A DNA stretch of 64,000 nucleotides from NCBI RefSeq assembly GCF_022376445.1, contig NW_025955009.1, positions 1 to 64,000 of the forward strand, read 5' to 3'. Below, piece after piece: positions 60,466-64,000 of this stretch. Every line of letters begins with the position of its first letter. Position 1 is the first letter of the stretch. A program made the translations under genes and the position numbers. The stretch comes from Fomitopsis serialis. Its lineage: Eukaryota > Basidiomycota > Agaricomycetes > Polyporales > Fomitopsidaceae. Under the pieces are notes generated by a model. It was not told the origin of the DNA. It was given only the letters and a program-made list of their open reading frames with translations, and searched no databases.

Positions 60466-63406
60466 CCCAACGAAGAACGTTCCACCCGCCACGCGTGCGA
60501 GACCTCATTGAAAGTGCCATACAAGAGACCAACGATCAATAGCACGAAGTCCCTCGCGAACGGAAAGGAGAGACCCTGCGCGGACAACGGCCAGGGCGGA
60601 CGACGACCAACACGACGCGTGGCGGGGGCGGGAGGACACCCCACGGCCAGGACGACGCGAGGGATGCGCGGGCACGGTGTGGAGGGACGCGTCGAGGGAC
60701 GGGAGCGCGTGTGGATCCACGGGACCGCGGCACGGGAGGGGCAGGAGGGCGGACAGGGGACGGGCGGGGGCGCGAGACAGGCGGACGGACGGACGGACTT
60801 ACGTTGTCGGGTGGAGACTGCCGGCTCCGGGAACAGAAACAGAGGTGGAAAGTGAGCGGACAGGCCCAGGGAACCGCAGAAAGGCGGAGAATCAGACAGA
60901 GGGGGCCGTCGCAGCGTCGGGGGTGGCCGCAGCGACAACAATAGCAGCGCCCCGTTCGAGCGCAGAAGCGGGCAGATGGGGGATCGCGGGGTGGCCGGGG
61001 CTGGGGAGGACGGGGAGGGCCTCGTGCTTGGCGAAGAGAGCAGCAGGCCGTGCGGATAACCTTGTGCCAGCAATCGCGCGATGGCAGCGCAGACGATTCC
61101 AATCGGCCGCCCAACCCCCACCGCCCCGTCACGCGCCGCCAGTCACGCACAGAGTCACACGCGCCACACTCCCATATGCGGCAGGTGCGCGCACGCCGAC
61201 TACACAACGCGCACACTCGGCGGGCGGACGGGCGGACGGCGGGCGGGCGGACATGGGCGGCGGAGGCAGAGGAGAGAAGGGCCCGGGCGAGAGACGAGTG
61301 ACGAGCTGCGTCCCACCGCCAGTCCAGATCCCCGATCTCCGATCCTCCTCAGGCTGCTCTCTGCGCTGCCCCTTCGCCCTTCACGCCACCCTCTTCCCGC
61401 ACTGGCTCTCCACCAGCCCGCCCGTGACCCGTCTCCTCGTCCGTCGCACCGTCAACTGCCCGTGCCCACCCGAGTCAGAACGCGCCTCCCGCCACGAGTA
61501 GGAACGCCGCGACAGCGCAGCCACAAATATCCACGTCGCCACCCGTCGACGTGTGCCTCCGCTCACACGCGTGAAGGTTCTCTGAGTGAGTGGGGCGCTC
61601 CAGCATCTGTCACACGAACTGATGCGCCCTCCGCCGTTGACTAATCAGGCAACCGATGCGGCGCGCGCATCACTTCCGCATTTGGACGTGCGCCGGCCGC
61701 TCCGCAGCGCCGCAAACCTTCGTCTTCCTGTCACCCACAGGGACGCCTCGTTGAGCACCTGCCCGAGTTGCACCGGGTATCGGTCTCGGGCTTGTGTGCA
61801 ACGCGCACCACTGGACTCGATGGACGGCTGGCTATGTCGATTCCCAGTCCCAATCCCGCATTCATACGATCGCTATGCATGTTAGCGTGAGTGCCACCTC
61901 ACTCATTCTGGACTTCTAACTCATTTTGTGTTATTAGCGTAGTCTGTAGAATTCATCTCGTTCTCGTTGTCTGTTCATGTCATGCACTTTGCCTTGCCGA
62001 ACCCGTATACATCCACAGGACTTGTCGACACCCCCGACGCCATGTCTTCCGAGATGACAACCAATATATTCCGAACCTGCCATACTCAAACATAGCTGCA
62101 CGACGTAGTTTCGCCACTCTGCGATGGCGCGGTGACTCTTCGGTGGTATGGCTCTCTTCCTCTATCTGCGGTGTCTGACGCATACGGTCAGATCGGACTT
62201 GGACACCGGTCTGCTACGACTGGTAGTGATATCGACTGTCGAGGAAGCCAACTTGAAGCCCGAGTTCCGCGGCGAGACATGCTGCGGGCTCGCAACGAGC
62301 GAGATGCAGTACTGTGGCTGCCTCGAACGTCCCGAAGCCAGAGGAGCGGGCGCGGTGGTGCACGCTACGACCAGTTTGACACGCAGTCGTGTGCCCGGCC
62401 ATCGCGCACTACGTTGTCAGTCGCGCCGGCTCCCGCAAGATGTGTACCTTCGGTGCTCACTGGCGTACCGTGAATCACGCACAGAGAACATCGATGTGCC
62501 GATTCCCTCGTGCGATTGATGGCTCTCTCTGAGCCTGAGGTCTCGATCAAAGTCAGTCTCTGCGCTGTCGCAGACCAACCGACACGATCGTCGCCGTGCT
62601 GTTGCGGTCGTCCCAGCACTCGCGATGGGGTGTACGAGGCTCACCGCGAGCAGGCGAACAAGCGTGCGTCGATGTGACGTTGTGATCCCGTCTCAGCTTA
62701 CCGACTCTAACAAGCGTCCAGTGCGAGTTCCCGATGCCCGCACCATGTCGCTGATGCGGCAGCTTTCGGTCGCTAGCTGTCGGAAACTTCTCCCAATCTC
62801 ACCGGACATGCTTCCAGTGACAGTCGGACCCAGTTGGCAGCACACCGGTGGTGATCGCGGGCCCGGGAGCTTCGATATGTTGAGATTCCCTCGAGCGAAG
62901 TCTGCGGCAAGCCTTGACAGAACTTGCAGAGATTCCCGCCGCGTGTTCGGCCAGTTCGCGACACACCGGCACGAGGACAGCGGACGCTCCGGATCCATTG
63001 TGTCGCGGGCATAGCCTCTGCCAGTTCCGGCGGACACCTGGTCAACGCAAGGCGGGCATACGCGACTGGCGCAACGCAACGATAGATCCTTGTGTCCGTG
63101 ACACAGTCGACCAGCCGCCGGATCGCCGAGCGTGTCCCTGAAGACCGCAAACGCGCGCGCATGTGCAGGTTCGCCGGACGGATGTATGGGCAGACAATCT
63201 CTATCCGAGATACGTACAATTCACCTATTAGGACGGCGCGTCCTTGGGCATCTCTGTCGCAGAACAGCCTCAGTCTAGTCATCGGTGTACATGCATAGCA
63301 TTCTTTGCATTTCGCAGCGTGTACGCTAGTGGGTCCAAGCGGCGAACGTCAGGCTCGACGGAGCCACAGTTTCCTGCAGGCAGACCTCAAAACGAATACG
63401 ACCTCG
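60466..63406. other. Upstream SNF5 copy and unassigned DNA of unit C
   Basis: Matches 34,960-37,886 with scattered indels. No gene is called. It ends at the array breakpoint. Confidence 0.5.
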
Positions 63407-63660
63407 TTGAAGGGCGGTCGTGAGGGCCCATTTCCAGCATCTCCATGCAGGCGAATGCATGCTTCTCGGACGAGGAATCACCATCCACTGACAGATTGAC
63501 AGCACATGACGGTACACCGCAAACTGCACACATCCCAACCCACGCGAGACTGCAGTCAGAGACGTCACACAGAAGGACGGGGTACGCACCGAACGCTATC
63601 CACACAGCTCTAGTCCCCAGTACCGCCATCGCGGCCGCGCACCATCCGAGGCGGCACCTC
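63407..63660. other. Unique junction segment between array and F-box gene
   Basis: Not part of the repeat unit. It follows the breakpoint at 63,406 and contains the 3' flank of the F-box gene. No gene is seen. Confidence 0.5.
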
Positions 63661-64000
63661 TCATGGCTCGATAGCCAGGTAGCTCATGAACCGCTCCCAC
63701 CCTTCACATCCAAAGTCGCGCGCATTCCGGAAAGCAACCTTGCGAGCGGACCACGGCGGCAGCAAGGCCGGTTTACCGTGGGGGTACTCCACATCGTAAA
63801 AGCGGCCGTTGTAGCCTAAGAGCTGGAGCGACTTCGTGCCCTTGGTGATCGCTTCTGCCTCCACGTCCGTCGCCTCCCAGGTCCGAATGTAGAGATATTG
63901 AAAGTCCGTGAAGTGTGTCCACTGTGTCGGTCGAGTTAGTGGGGCTGTTCTGAGCACGGGAAGTCACTTACAAGCTGATCGAACACACTAGCGTCGGACA
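63661..64000 (-). CDS. F-box family protein, C-terminal exons (partial, runs off the window)
   Basis: The last exon (63,661-63,921, -) reads WTHFTDFQYLYIRTWEATD through LLGYNGRFYDVEYPHGKPAL to FGCEGWERFMSYLAIEP and stop. It matches the last exons of the three F-box copies on the left (WAYFTDLSFLNLRI..., FGCESWNWVIRHLVL). The acceptor cgacacag and donor gtaagt define a 45-base intron (63,922-63,966 or so). The upstream exon continues past base 64,000, so the F-box itself is not visible and the call rests on the shared C-terminal exon. Confidence 0.7.

Larger units (their letters stand above)
58552..63406. repeat. Truncated tandem unit C
   Basis: Third copy, starting at the same SNF5 exon position. 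It matches the other units except for 59,780-60,465 and stops abruptly at 63,406, after the word CGAATACGACCTCG. The sequence beyond is unique. Confidence 0.88.

Overview
The window looks like nuclear DNA of a filamentous basidiomycete, most likely a polypore-type Agaricomycete. The evidence is GC-rich coding sequence cut by many 45-70 base introns with gtRngt donors and short acceptors, a family of F-box proteins of Agaricomycete style, a TPR-CHAT protein, and a fungal SNF5 with a GATA finger. No rRNA, tRNA, CRISPR array or virus was recognised. Species assignment is inference. Layout, left to right: 0.3-1.8 kb, ketopantoate reductase family gene (+). 3.1-5.4 kb, cytochrome P450 (+), convergent with an allantoate-permease-like MFS transporter (-) at 5.9-8.5 kb. 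11.4-19.1 kb, three related F-box genes (+); the middle one is badly broken. A 1.05-kb TA-flanked inverted-repeat element lies between the second and third. 22.9-26.5 kb, a TPR-CHAT gene (-) in an almost CpG-free island. 28.7-34.6 kb, the SWI/SNF core subunit SNF5 (-). The right half is dominated by a head-to-tail array of a 12.2-kb unit: unit A 33,413-45,627, unit B 45,628-58,551, and truncated unit C 58,552-63,406. The unit begins inside an SNF5 exon, so B and C each carry a second and third SNF5 5' end with its upstream region. At both internal junctions the SNF5 reading frame runs without a stop into a short hydrophobic transporter-like exon with an intact splice donor, giving two predicted chimeric genes. 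Unit B holds a 723-base insertion, unit C has a replaced SNF5 leader, and the array ends next to a fourth F-box gene at the window edge. A warning applies throughout: several reading frames, including conserved SNF5, are broken by apparent single-base deletions in homopolymers. This suggests consensus errors of a long-read assembly, so 'pseudogene' calls here are provisional. The P450, MFS transporter and reductase could form a small metabolic group, but nothing in the sequence proves it. SNF5 acts in chromatin remodelling, the F-box proteins probably in SCF ubiquitin ligases, and the CHAT protein is a predicted caspase-like protease.
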